NCBI GenBank assembly: GCA_947647645.1
Contig: CANSLE010000074.1
Span: 1-9,332, forward strand
Reading direction: 5' to 3'
Length of the DNA stretch: 9,332 bases
Origin: an uncultured Microbacterium sp.
GTDB taxonomy: Bacteria > Actinomycetota > Actinomycetes > Actinomycetales > Microbacteriaceae
Shown: in pieces, positions 1-6,321 of the stretch
How the letters are laid out: every line of letters starts with the position of its first letter
How positions within the stretch are numbered: position 1 is the stretch's first letter
Program-made: the position numbers and the translations under genes
The notes under the pieces: generated by a model
The model's input: the letters and a program-made list of their open reading frames with translations, nothing else
What the model was told of the DNA's origin: nothing
Database searches by the model: none

Positions 1-860
1 AGGGGCCCCGCGAGCCGATCCAGCGCTTCGGCCGCCGCGGCCTGCTCGACGGTCTCGAGCGCCGTGAGGGGGCGGCCGCCGCGCAGTCGCGCCATCATGC
101 GCGCTTGCGGCAGCATCCGCTCCTCGGCCTCCGCCGCCGTCGGCGCGACGACGGCGTTCGCGGTGAGGAACGTGCGCGGAGCGTCGAGGTGCGCGGACGG
201 CTGGAACTGTCCTCGGTAGAGATCGAGCGCGCGCTCCAGACCCTCGCCCGCGAAGTGGTTTGCGAACACGTAGGGCAGGCCGAACGCCGCGGCGAGCTGC
301 GCGGAGTAGTCGCTCGAGCCCAGCAGCCACACCTCGGGCGTGCCGATGGCGGCGGGTGTGGCGTGGATGCCGTAGCGGTCGTCGCCGTCGCCGCGCCCGG
401 TCAGCCGGACGGTGGCCCCGTCGGGTGACATGAGCGAGGCGATGTCGCGCACGTGCTCGGGGAAGCGGTCGACGTCGCTGGAGGTGCCGCTCATGCGCAG
501 CAGCTGGGTGATGACCGGGTCGCTGCCCGGTGCCCGCCCGAGTCCGAGGTCGATGCGGCCGGGCGCGATGGCCTCGAGGGCGGCGAACTGCTCGGCCACG
601 ATCAACGGTGCGTGGTTGGGCAGCATGACCCCGCCGGAGCCGACGCGGATGCGCGCCGTGCGGGCGGCCGCGGCCGCGATGAGCACGGGGGGCGTCGTGG
701 AGGCCACGGCCGGCATGTTGTGGTGCTCCGCGAACCAGTAGCGGCGGTAGCCCAGCTCGTCGGCGCGTTGAGCGAGGGCGAGGGAGGCGGAGATGGCCTG
801 CGCGCTGGTCTGGCCGGTGCGGACGGGGACGAGATCGAGGATGGAGAGCGAGGGAGACAT
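1..860 (-). CDS. LLM-class flavin-dependent oxidoreductase (MsnO8-like), 3' end outside window
   Basis: This is the N-terminal 286 codons of a luciferase-like monooxygenase; the frame is open to the left edge, so the C-terminus is missing (full family members are roughly 330-340 residues). It begins MSPSLSILDLVPV. Family landmarks are WFAEHHN (residues 42-48), RVGSGGVMLPNH (72-83), VAEQFAALEAIAPGRIDLGL (about 88-107) and RAPGSDP (109-115), followed near 173-200 by a WLLGSSDYSAQLAA-like block. These are typical of the bacterial luciferase-like TIM-barrel family that uses reduced FMN (some members use F420) to oxidise a small organic substrate. The substrate cannot be read from the sequence. 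The ATG at 858-860 follows GGAGAAGG, which abuts the codon; no other in-frame start fits the family N-terminus. The gene starts 46 bp after the photolyase stop on the same strand, so cotranscription is likely. Family assignment is strong; cofactor and substrate are open. Confidence 0.93.
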   Translation of the reverse strand, partial: MSPSLSILDLVPVRTGQTSAQAISASLALAQRADELGYRRYWFAEHHNMPAVASTTPPVLIAAAAARTARIRVGSGGVMLPNHAPLIVAEQFAALEAIAPGRIDLGLGRAPGSDPVITQLLRMSGTSSDVDRFPEHVRDIASLMSPDGATVRLTGRGDGDDRYGIHATPAAIGTPEVWLLGSSDYSAQLAAAFGLPYVFANHFAGEGLERALDLYRGQFQPSAHLDAPRTFLTANAVVAPTAAEAEERMLPQARMMARLRGGRPLTALETVEQAAAAEALDRLAGP

Positions 861-906
861 CCTTCTCCACAACCACGCGCCGGGCTGCGGCATTCCGCCG
901 CCCGGC

Positions 907-2253
907 TCACCTCGCGTGCGTGACCTCCTCGTACGCGGCCAGCGCGGCGTTGCGGGTGGCCTTCAGGTCGACGATGGGCTCTCGATCCACGGCATCCGGC
1001 GCCCACTCGCGTACGTATCGTCCATCGGCGTCGAACTTCTTCGCCTGGAGCTCGGGGTTGAAGATGCGGAAGTAGGGGGCCGCGTCGGCGCCGGAGCCGG
1101 CGACCCATTGCCAGTTGAAGGGGTTGCTCGCGGCATCCGCGTCGACGAGCGTGTCCCAGAACCACCGCTCGCCGTGCCGCCAGTCGATGAGCAGATTCTT
1201 GATGAGGAAGGATGCCGCCACCATCCGCACCCGGTTGTGCATGAAGCCCGACACCCAGAGCTCGCGCATGCCGGCGTCGACCAGGGCAACGCCGGTCTCG
1301 CCGCGCTGCCAGGCCCGCAGCATCGACGGGTCCAGAGGAGGCCAGGGGAACGCGTCGAAGGCGGGCTTGAGGTTCTTCGTGGCCAGGTCGGGCGCGTGGA
1401 AGAGGGTGTGCCAGGCGAACTCCCGCCAGCCGAGTTCGGTGAGGAACCCTTCGACGCGCTGTCCCGACGACAACGCTTCGTGCCACACCTGGAAGGGGCT
1501 CAGCTCGCCCCACCGCAGCCGCGGCGACAGCATCGAGGTCGCCCCGCCCGCCGGCTCGTCGCGCGCGCGGTCGTAGTCGGCGACGTCCTCGCCCAGGAAC
1601 ACGCGCAGGCGGTGGCGCGCGGCGAGCTCGCCGGGTATCCAGCGCTCGCGAAGGCCGCCCGCCCAATCCGGCGTCGTCGGCAGGAGCCCCCAGCTGTCGA
1701 GGTCATCGGATGCCGGGTACGTCGACGCCCCGCGCAGCTCGCGCGGCTCCGGCAACGGTTTGCGGGGAGCGGGCAGTTGCTGGCACGCCTTCCAGAACGG
1801 CGTGAACACCCCGTAGGGCGTGCCCGCACCGGTGCGGACGGTCCACGGCTCGAAGAGCAGCGACGCGGCGAACGAGCCCACGTCGAGGCCGTCGGCTCGC
1901 AGTGATGTCTTCAGGGCCGCATCCACCTCGCGCTCGGGCGCGCTGTAGCGCCGATTCCAGAACACGGCACCGGCGCCGATCTTGCGGGCGAGAGAAGGAA
2001 TGACCTCGGATGCCGCGCCGCGGCGCAGGACGAGACGTGAGCCCTTGTCTCGCAGACGCTCCCCGAGCTCGGCGAGTGAGTGGTGCAGCCACCAGCGGGC
2101 GGCGCCGCCGAGCGGGCGGAAGCCGGGGGAGTGCTCGTCGAGCACATAGACCGCGATCACGGGCTCGCCGCGGTCCACCGCCGCGCGCAGGGCGGGGTTG
2201 TCCGCGAGGCGCAGATCGTCGCGGAACCAGACAAGACTCGGGGATGCCGGCAT
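907..2253 (-). CDS. phrB: Deoxyribodipyrimidine photolyase (DNA photolyase, FAD-dependent)
   Basis: Light-driven repair enzyme that splits UV-induced cyclobutane pyrimidine dimers by electron transfer from reduced FAD. The 448-aa length matches class I-type photolyases (about 450-475). The N-terminal Rossmann-like antenna domain opens with SLVWFRDDLRLADNPAL (residues 6-22). The FAD-binding domain contains WGELSPFQVWHEAL (248-261), GWREFAWH (275-282), MHNRVRMVAASFLIKNLLID (338-357) and DAAPYFRIFNPE (390-401). By alignment from memory to the E. coli enzyme, the electron-transfer tryptophans correspond to W304, W358 and W381, the flavin-N5 asparagine to N377 and the conserved aspartate to D371, so the enzyme should be active. 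The antenna chromophore (folate or deazaflavin type) cannot be assigned. The start is uncertain: ATG at 2253 has GGAG only 3 nt upstream, and ATG at 2262 would add MES. It probably forms an operon with the downstream flavin oxidoreductase. A 34-bp palindrome lies about 75 bp upstream. Confidence 0.95.
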   Translation of the reverse strand: MPASPSLVWFRDDLRLADNPALRAAVDRGEPVIAVYVLDEHSPGFRPLGGAARWWLHHSLAELGERLRDKGSRLVLRRGAASEVIPSLARKIGAGAVFWNRRYSAPEREVDAALKTSLRADGLDVGSFAASLLFEPWTVRTGAGTPYGVFTPFWKACQQLPAPRKPLPEPRELRGASTYPASDDLDSWGLLPTTPDWAGGLRERWIPGELAARHRLRVFLGEDVADYDRARDEPAGGATSMLSPRLRWGELSPFQVWHEALSSGQRVEGFLTELGWREFAWHTLFHAPDLATKNLKPAFDAFPWPPLDPSMLRAWQRGETGVALVDAGMRELWVSGFMHNRVRMVAASFLIKNLLIDWRHGERWFWDTLVDADAASNPFNWQWVAGSGADAAPYFRIFNPELQAKKFDADGRYVREWAPDAVDREPIVDLKATRNAALAAYEEVTHAR

Positions 2254-2328
2254 GCTCTCCATGGTGCCGGGTGCGTCGGGCCGCGGCGAGCCCTTGCGTG
2301 CACGGTGGGGATGACGGTACACACCTCG

Positions 2329-2362
2329 CTTCTTCGTGAGTACAGCTGTGCTCGCAAAGAAG
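2329..2362. promoter_or_regulatory. 34-bp imperfect palindrome upstream of the photolyase
   Basis: Left arm 2329-2345 (CTTCTTCGTGAGTACAG) and right arm 2346-2362 (CTGTGCTCGCAAAGAAG) match in 14 of 17 inverted positions, with no spacer. The centre ACAGCTGT is a perfect palindrome. The site lies about 70-75 bp upstream of the photolyase start, in the gap after the lipid kinase stop. An operator for a dimeric repressor or activator is the simplest reading. It does not match the actinobacterial LexA box as I know it, and there is no U-run for a terminator. The regulator is unknown. Confidence 0.5.
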
Positions 2363-2478
2363 GAGAGGCGGGGGCCTTCCCGACCCCGCACGCGCTTCGC
2401 GAGCACTGCCTGCTGCTCGTCGAGGAACGGGTCTCGACGCGCATCCGCGCATCTCGACGACATCGCCCGGCGTCCGCG

Positions 2479-3501
2479 CTAGAGCGCGGGGGAGGTGTGT
2501 CCGGCGGGCACGGCGAGCCGGAGCGCCCCGGCGTGAAGGCGGACGTCGACCGCGGTCGCCGTGCCGAACTCGTCGCCGTCGAGTTGCACGGGCGTGGCGG
2601 CGCCGGCGGCGATCTGGATGCCGGTGCCCCGCGCGTACCGGATCGAGTTGTCCTTCGTCCGCAGGCGCAGGATCCGTCGGCCAGCCCGGAAGCGTCGGAG
2701 GACACTGTTGTCCCACGCGAGACGGCGCCAGACCGCGAGCCAGCCGAACGCGGTCTTGGGCTGGAAGATCGCGATGTCGAGCTGGCCGTCGGCGACCGAC
2801 GCCTCCGGGATCAGTTCCAACCCCGCGGGAAGGGAGCCGCAGTTGGCGAACAGCACGCTCTGCACCTGGGCGCGGTACATCCGGTGACCGGCGACCTGGT
2901 ACATGATCGGGAACGGCTTCGCCTTGACAAGCGAGCGCGCGGCGCCATCGACGTATGCGACCCACCCGACCTTCTTCTTCAGGTCGCCGTTGGTGTTGGC
3001 GATCATCGCGGCATCCAAGCCCATGCCGCCCATCACGACGAAGGCGCGCTCTTCCCGCTCGCCATCGGTGCGCACCATCTCCGCGAAGCCGACGTCGATC
3101 GCGCGTACGTCGCCGTCGAAGGTCGCCGCGATCATCGCCTCGGGATCGGCGAGCGGCAGCTGGAGATTTCGGGCGAGCAGGTTGCCGGTCCCGCTGGGGA
3201 CGATCGTGAGGGGCACCTCGGACCCAGCCATCGCCTCGCTGACGGCGCGGACCGTGCCGTCGCCTCCTGCCACGAGGACAGCGTCGGCTCCGGCGCCGAT
3301 CGCTTCGCGCGCCAGCCCGTCGCCGAGTTCGTCGACGGTCGTCTCGTAGAAGAGGGGCTCGTCCCACCCGGCCTCGGCCGCGTGCCGGCTCACCGCATCG
3401 CGCAGTTCGTCGGCGTCGACCTTGATCGGGTTGTAGACGAGCGCCGCGCGACGGCGCGACACCTCGTCACCGGAGGGCGCAGCGACGTCAGCGGGTGCCA
3501 T
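2479..3501 (-). CDS. Diacylglycerol kinase family (YegS/BmrU-type) lipid kinase
   Basis: Predicted ATP-dependent lipid kinase at the inner face of the membrane, phosphorylating diacylglycerol or a related lipid alcohol for phospholipid recycling. The 340-aa protein shows the DAGK catalytic signature: ALVYNPIKVDADEL near the N-terminus, VAGGDGTVRAVSEAM with GGDGT at residues 79-83, the substrate loop PSGTGNLLARNL (102-113), GMGLDAAM (159-166), SVADGQLDIAIF (235-246) and the C-terminal LDGDEFG (307-313). Length and motif order fit full-length family members. The start chosen is ATG 3499-3501 (MAPADV) because TATGTT lies 7 nt upstream, as expected for a leaderless actinobacterial transcript. ATG 3511-3513 (MFSRMAP) is the alternative; neither has a Shine-Dalgarno sequence. 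It is divergent from serS. The exact lipid substrate is not readable from the sequence. Confidence 0.92.
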   Translation of the reverse strand: MAPADVAAPSGDEVSRRRAALVYNPIKVDADELRDAVSRHAAEAGWDEPLFYETTVDELGDGLAREAIGAGADAVLVAGGDGTVRAVSEAMAGSEVPLTIVPSGTGNLLARNLQLPLADPEAMIAATFDGDVRAIDVGFAEMVRTDGEREERAFVVMGGMGLDAAMIANTNGDLKKKVGWVAYVDGAARSLVKAKPFPIMYQVAGHRMYRAQVQSVLFANCGSLPAGLELIPEASVADGQLDIAIFQPKTAFGWLAVWRRLAWDNSVLRRFRAGRRILRLRTKDNSIRYARGTGIQIAAGAATPVQLDGDEFGTATAVDVRLHAGALRLAVPAGHTSPAL

Positions 3502-3508
3502 GCGGCTA

Positions 3509-3514
3509 AACATA
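3509..3514 (-). promoter_or_regulatory. Candidate -10 box for the lipid kinase (leaderless)
   Basis: Read on the minus strand, TATGTT fits the actinobacterial TAnnnT consensus and ends 7 nt before ATG 3499-3501, so transcription would start at or next to the A of the start codon. No convincing -35 hexamer lies 16-18 nt further upstream. If correct, this rules out the upstream ATG at 3513, which overlaps the box. Confidence 0.4.
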
Positions 3515-3754
3515 CCCGGAGGTGAACATCAGCGGCGGGGCGGGTGCGTCCGGGTAGACGCGACCCGTCGGGCTCGTCCACGAGTCGGGGATGCAGCGCC
3601 CCCGCGGATCTCTCCCCTTCCGATGTGGCGCCGCGTGGAGGCAAGGGTTCCCTTCGCCTCCGCGGGAGGCATGGCGGCCTGCACCGTGTCGACGCTCATC
3701 TTCGTGTTCCGCCTCGCGGCTCAGCATCGCCTCTGAGCACGCCACGTGTGTACA

Positions 3755-3819
3755 CAACTCCTCCTGTGCGGCAACGCCTCGAGACGGCATGCCCACGCGC
3801 GTCCGTGGAGGAGGAGTTG
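3755..3819. repeat. 11-bp inverted repeat with 43-nt loop upstream of serS
   Basis: CAACTCCTCCT at 3755-3765 is the exact reverse complement of AGGAGGAGTTG at 3809-3819. As plus-strand RNA the left arm would pair with a GGAGGAGGAG purine run resembling a Shine-Dalgarno sequence, but no good start codon follows it at normal spacing. As DNA it could be a paired protein-binding site in the divergent promoter region. Confidence 0.45.
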
Positions 3820-3866
3820 CGCCGGCGGGGTTCGAGCCCCGGCCGAGCGGGTGCGGGCCCGCGAAC

Positions 3867-3872
3867 TAGACT
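3867..3872 (+). promoter_or_regulatory. -10 box of serS (leaderless transcript)
   Basis: TAGACT matches TAnnnT and ends 6 nt before the GTG start of serS at 3879, so the mRNA would begin at or near the start codon. No Shine-Dalgarno sequence is present in TGTCGG between box and start, in line with leaderless translation. No clear -35 hexamer is seen at 16-18 nt spacing. The octamer ACTAGACT recurs upstream of tRNA-Ser(UGA). Confidence 0.6.
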
Positions 3873-3878
3873 TGTCGG

Positions 3879-5159
3879 GTGATCGATCTCGTTCTGCTCC
3901 GCGACAACCCGGACCTCGTCAAGCGCTCCCAGCAGGCCCGCGGCGAGTCGCCCGACACCGTCGACGAGGCGCTCGAGGCCGATCGGGCCCGTCGCGCCGC
4001 GATCACGGCCTTCGAAGAGCTGCGCGCCGCGCAGAACGCGCACGGCAAGACCGTCGCCGCGGCGCCGAAGGAGGACAAGCCCACGCTTGTCGCGCAGGCC
4101 AAGGAGCTCAGCGACCGCGTCAAGGCGGCCCAGCAGGCCGTCACCGTCGCCGAGGAGGCGGCCGATGCGGCCCTCGCGCGCATCGAGAACATCGTCATCG
4201 AGGGCGTTCCGGCCGGTGGCGAGGAGAACTTCGTCACGGTGCGGACCCACGGCGAACCGGCATCCTTCGACTTCGAACCGCTCGACCACCTCGCCCTCGG
4301 CGAGAAGCTGGGCGCCATCGACATGGAGCGCGGCACGAAGGTCTCGGGCAGCCGTTTCTACTTCCTGACCGGCATCGGGGCGCGGCTGGAGTACGCGCTC
4401 ATGTCCCTCGCGCTGCAGCGCGCGGTGGATGCCGGGTTCATCCCCATGATCCCGCCGACGCTCGTGCGCCCGGAGATCATGCGTGGCACCGGCTTCCTCG
4501 GTCAGCACGCCGACGAGGTGTACAAGCTCGAGGCCGACGACCTCTACCTGGTCGGGACCAGCGAGGTCCCGCTCGCCGGTTACCACATGGGCGAGATCCT
4601 CGACCTGACCGCGGGCGCGAAGCGCTACGCGGGCTGGTCGACCTGCTACCGGCGTGAGGCCGGGTCGTACGGCAAGGACACCCGCGGCATCATCCGCGTG
4701 CACCAGTTCAACAAGCTCGAGATGTTCGTCTACACCACGCCCGAGGATGCCGAGGCGGAGCACCTGCGCCTCGTCGCCCTGCAGGAGCAGATGCTGCAGG
4801 ACCTCGGCCTCAGCTATCGCGTGATCGACGTCGCCGCGGGCGACCTCGGCTCGAGCGCGGCCCGCAAGTACGACGTCGAGGCGTGGGTACCCACGCAGGG
4901 CTCGTATCGCGAGCTCACTTCGACGAGCAACTGCACGACCTATCAGGCGCGCCGCCTCGACGTTCGTCACCGTCCGGCCGTCGAGGGTGCGGGTGTGGGC
5001 AAGACCGCTCCCGTCGCGACGCTCAACGGCACGCTCGCCACGACGCGATGGATCGTGGCGCTCCTCGAGACGCACCAGCGTGCCGACGGGTCGGTCGTGA
5101 TCCCCGAGGTGCTCCGGCCCTATCTCGGCGGCATCGCGGTGGCGGAGCCGCTCGCATGA
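3879..5159 (+). CDS. serS: Seryl-tRNA synthetase
   Basis: Cytoplasmic class II aminoacyl-tRNA synthetase that charges tRNA-Ser with serine (and tRNA-Sec where present). The 426-aa protein has the bacterial SerRS layout: an N-terminal antiparallel coiled-coil arm (about residues 25-105, rich in Ala/Glu/Lys) that grips the long variable arm of tRNA-Ser, then the catalytic domain with TSEVPLAGYHMGEIL (227-241), the motif 2 region YRREAGSYGKDTRGI (257-271) leading into VHQFNKLEMFVY, TSTSNCTTYQARRL (347-360) and motif 3 TLNGTLATTRWIVALLE (381-397). Length and motifs are complete. The start is GTG 3879, giving the usual MIDLVLLRDNPDLV N-terminus. The stop overlaps the next start as ATGA (5156-5159), so the HAD hydrolase is translationally coupled. 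Two tRNA-Ser genes lie downstream. Confidence 0.98.
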   Translation: MIDLVLLRDNPDLVKRSQQARGESPDTVDEALEADRARRAAITAFEELRAAQNAHGKTVAAAPKEDKPTLVAQAKELSDRVKAAQQAVTVAEEAADAALARIENIVIEGVPAGGEENFVTVRTHGEPASFDFEPLDHLALGEKLGAIDMERGTKVSGSRFYFLTGIGARLEYALMSLALQRAVDAGFIPMIPPTLVRPEIMRGTGFLGQHADEVYKLEADDLYLVGTSEVPLAGYHMGEILDLTAGAKRYAGWSTCYRREAGSYGKDTRGIIRVHQFNKLEMFVYTTPEDAEAEHLRLVALQEQMLQDLGLSYRVIDVAAGDLGSSAARKYDVEAWVPTQGSYRELTSTSNCTTYQARRLDVRHRPAVEGAGVGKTAPVATLNGTLATTRWIVALLETHQRADGSVVIPEVLRPYLGGIAVAEPLA

Positions 5160-6085
5160 GCGGGCCCCACGCCGAGGATCGTCTCCCGCCCACCGGTGCG
5201 GTCGAGGTCGTCGACGCGCCGGAGGCCGCCCATCTCGTCGACGACATCGCGGCCGACACGGAGAACCCCGACGTCGAGACCGTCCGCCTGCTGATCGCGC
5301 TCGACGTCGACGGCACGGTGCTCCTGGAGGACGAGACGCTCAGCCCCGGCGTCGTCGAGGCGATCGCCCACGCCCACCGTGCCGGACACGAGGTGATGCT
5401 CGCGACCGGCCGTTCGTGGGAAGGCACCCGCGGCATCCAGCATGTGCTCGAGCTGGCCCCGGAGTACGCCGTCTGCTCCAACGGCGCCGTCATCATGAGA
5501 CGGGTCGGCGGTGACTTCGCCGAGGAGACCCGCTACGAGCGCTTCCACGTCGAGACGTTCGATCCGACCGAGGTCGTCGACCTGCTGCGCGCACACCTGC
5601 CGCACGCCAAGTACATGGTGGAGCTCGCCGACGGCGAGCGGCTCTACACCGAGCGCCTCGACGACTGGAACCTCGCCCACGCGCGCCGCGTCGACTTCGC
5701 CGGGCTCGTCGCCCAGCCCGTCTGTCGCGTGGTCGTCGTCTCGCCGGACGAGACCGACGAGGACTTCCTCGGGCTCGTCGACCGCATCGGCCTCCACAAG
5801 GTGTCGTACGCGGTCGGCTGGTCGGCGTGGCTCGACATCGCCCCGCACGGCGTGGACAAGTCGACCGCGCTCGAACGGGTGCGCACGTGGCTCGGTGTCG
5901 AGTCGGATCGCGTCCTCGTGATGGGCGACGGCCGCAACGATCTCGGCATGTTCCGCTGGGCGCGCGAGCACGGGGGGCGCGCGATCGCGATGGGACAGGG
6001 CCCCGACGAGGTGCGCAACGAGGCCGGAGAGGTCACGGCGTCCGTGCACGCCGGCGGTGTCGCGGACATCCTGCGGCAGCTCTGA
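5156..6085 (+). CDS. HAD-superfamily hydrolase, Cof/type IIB-like, with N-terminal extension
   Basis: Predicted Mg-dependent phosphatase of the haloacid dehalogenase superfamily, 309 aa, probably acting on a small phosphorylated metabolite. All four HAD motifs are present: I LDVDGTV with nucleophile D50 and acid/base D52; II ATGR with T84; III K235 in GVDKSTAL; IV MGDGRNDLGMF with D258 and D262. The cap insert between motifs II and III and GVDKSTAL fit the Cof/sucrose-phosphatase-like group. About 44 mostly acidic residues precede the first strand, whereas such proteins usually have the DxD motif near residue 8-12. No internal ATG or GTG before motif I offers a shorter start, and the ATGA overlap with serS supports this start by translational coupling. 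The substrate is unknown; proximity to serS suggests no specific one. Confidence 0.92.
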   Translation: MSGPHAEDRLPPTGAVEVVDAPEAAHLVDDIAADTENPDVETVRLLIALDVDGTVLLEDETLSPGVVEAIAHAHRAGHEVMLATGRSWEGTRGIQHVLELAPEYAVCSNGAVIMRRVGGDFAEETRYERFHVETFDPTEVVDLLRAHLPHAKYMVELADGERLYTERLDDWNLAHARRVDFAGLVAQPVCRVVVVSPDETDEDFLGLVDRIGLHKVSYAVGWSAWLDIAPHGVDKSTALERVRTWLGVESDRVLVMGDGRNDLGMFRWAREHGGRAIAMGQGPDEVRNEAGEVTASVHAGGVADILRQL

Positions 6086-6158
6086 CCTGCGGACGACACG
6101 ACCCGCGCTTTCAGCGGCTGCCCAGGCGCAGGCGCGAAGATGGGGACGGTCCGTCGAC

Positions 6159-6164
6159 TAGACT
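6159..6164 (+). promoter_or_regulatory. Candidate -10 box for tRNA-Ser(UGA)
   Basis: TAGACT (in ACTAGACT, identical to the serS box context) lies 36 nt before the mature tRNA 5' end. Transcription would start near 6171, giving a leader of about 30 nt that contains the 6180-6195 palindrome. No good -35 is visible at standard spacing. Confidence 0.5.
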
Positions 6165-6179
6165 CGACGCCTGTCTGAG

Positions 6180-6195
6180 GGATGCCGCGGCATCC
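6180..6195. repeat. 16-bp perfect palindrome in the tRNA-Ser(UGA) leader
   Basis: GGATGCCGCGGCATCC is self-complementary with no spacer and ends 5 nt before the mature tRNA. In RNA it could fold into a short GC hairpin (with the central bases forming the loop) just upstream of the RNase P cleavage site. The same core recurs at 7632-7647. Confidence 0.75.
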
Positions 6196-6200
6196 GTCAG

Positions 6201-6285
6201 GGAGGGTTGTCCGAGCGGCCGATGGACCCGGTCTTGAAAACCGGTGGGCAGAGATGTCCCGTGGGTTCGAATCCCACACCCTCCG
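6201..6285 (+). tRNA. tRNA-Ser (anticodon UGA)
   Basis: An 85-nt class II tRNA. Acceptor stem GGAGGGT (6201-6207) pairs with ACCCTCC (6278-6284), with discriminator G at 6285. The anticodon stem CCGGT/ACCGG encloses CTTGAAA with anticodon TGA at 6235-6237, reading UCN serine codons, mainly UCA. A long variable arm follows, as expected for tRNA-Ser. The T-arm GTGGG-TTCGAAT-CCCAC spans 6261-6277. The 3' CCA is not encoded (CAG follows) and must be added by CCA-adding enzyme. The LCP gene starts 36 nt downstream with no terminator between them, so readthrough into it is plausible. Confidence 0.97.
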
Positions 6286-6321
6286 CAGAAGCGGTCATGC
6301 CCCGCTGTCGAAAGGTCCCCC

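Larger units (their letters stand above)
3514..3878. other. Divergent intergenic region between lipid kinase and serS
   Basis: About 365 bp with no convincing gene: the open frames crossing it have low-complexity, Arg/Pro/Gly-rich products, no family resemblance and no ribosome binding site. It holds the serS -10 box at its right end, the kinase promoter at its left end, the 10-bp palindrome TGTGTACACA (3747-3756), an 11-bp inverted repeat (3755-3765 with 3809-3819) and GGGGTTCGAGCCCC (3827-3840), which resembles a tRNA T-arm but is not part of a tRNA. Confidence 0.6.

Noticed and set aside
2080..3525. Long plus-strand open frame (481 codons) opposite the photolyase and lipid kinase.
   Set aside because: It is antisense to two genes with clear family motifs, its product has no recognisable domain, and long antisense frames are normal at this GC content.
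2317..3760. A shared GTACACA(C/A)CTC word in the photolyase upstream region (2317) and the serS/kinase intergenic region (3750), as a possible common operator.
   Set aside because: A match of 10 of 11 between two intergenic regions of this size is expected about once by chance.
3827..3840. GGGGTTCGAGCCCC looks like a tRNA T-arm upstream of serS, suggesting a tRNA or tRNA remnant.
   Set aside because: With a proper 7-nt loop the stem breaks after three pairs, and no matching acceptor, anticodon or D-arm can be placed on either strand.
3879..3881. T-box riboswitch upstream of serS.
   Set aside because: No T-box TGGNACC-type sequence is visible upstream, and the -10 box position implies almost no leader.
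3696..5075. Long minus-strand open frame (459 codons) opposite serS.
   Set aside because: It is the mirror of the serS codon pattern, low complexity, with no ribosome binding site.
6244..6321. Upstream extension of the LCP frame with a possible start inside tRNA-Ser(UGA).
   Set aside because: It overlaps the tRNA, has no ribosome binding site, and GTG 6322 has GAAAGG at good spacing and a normal family N-terminus.
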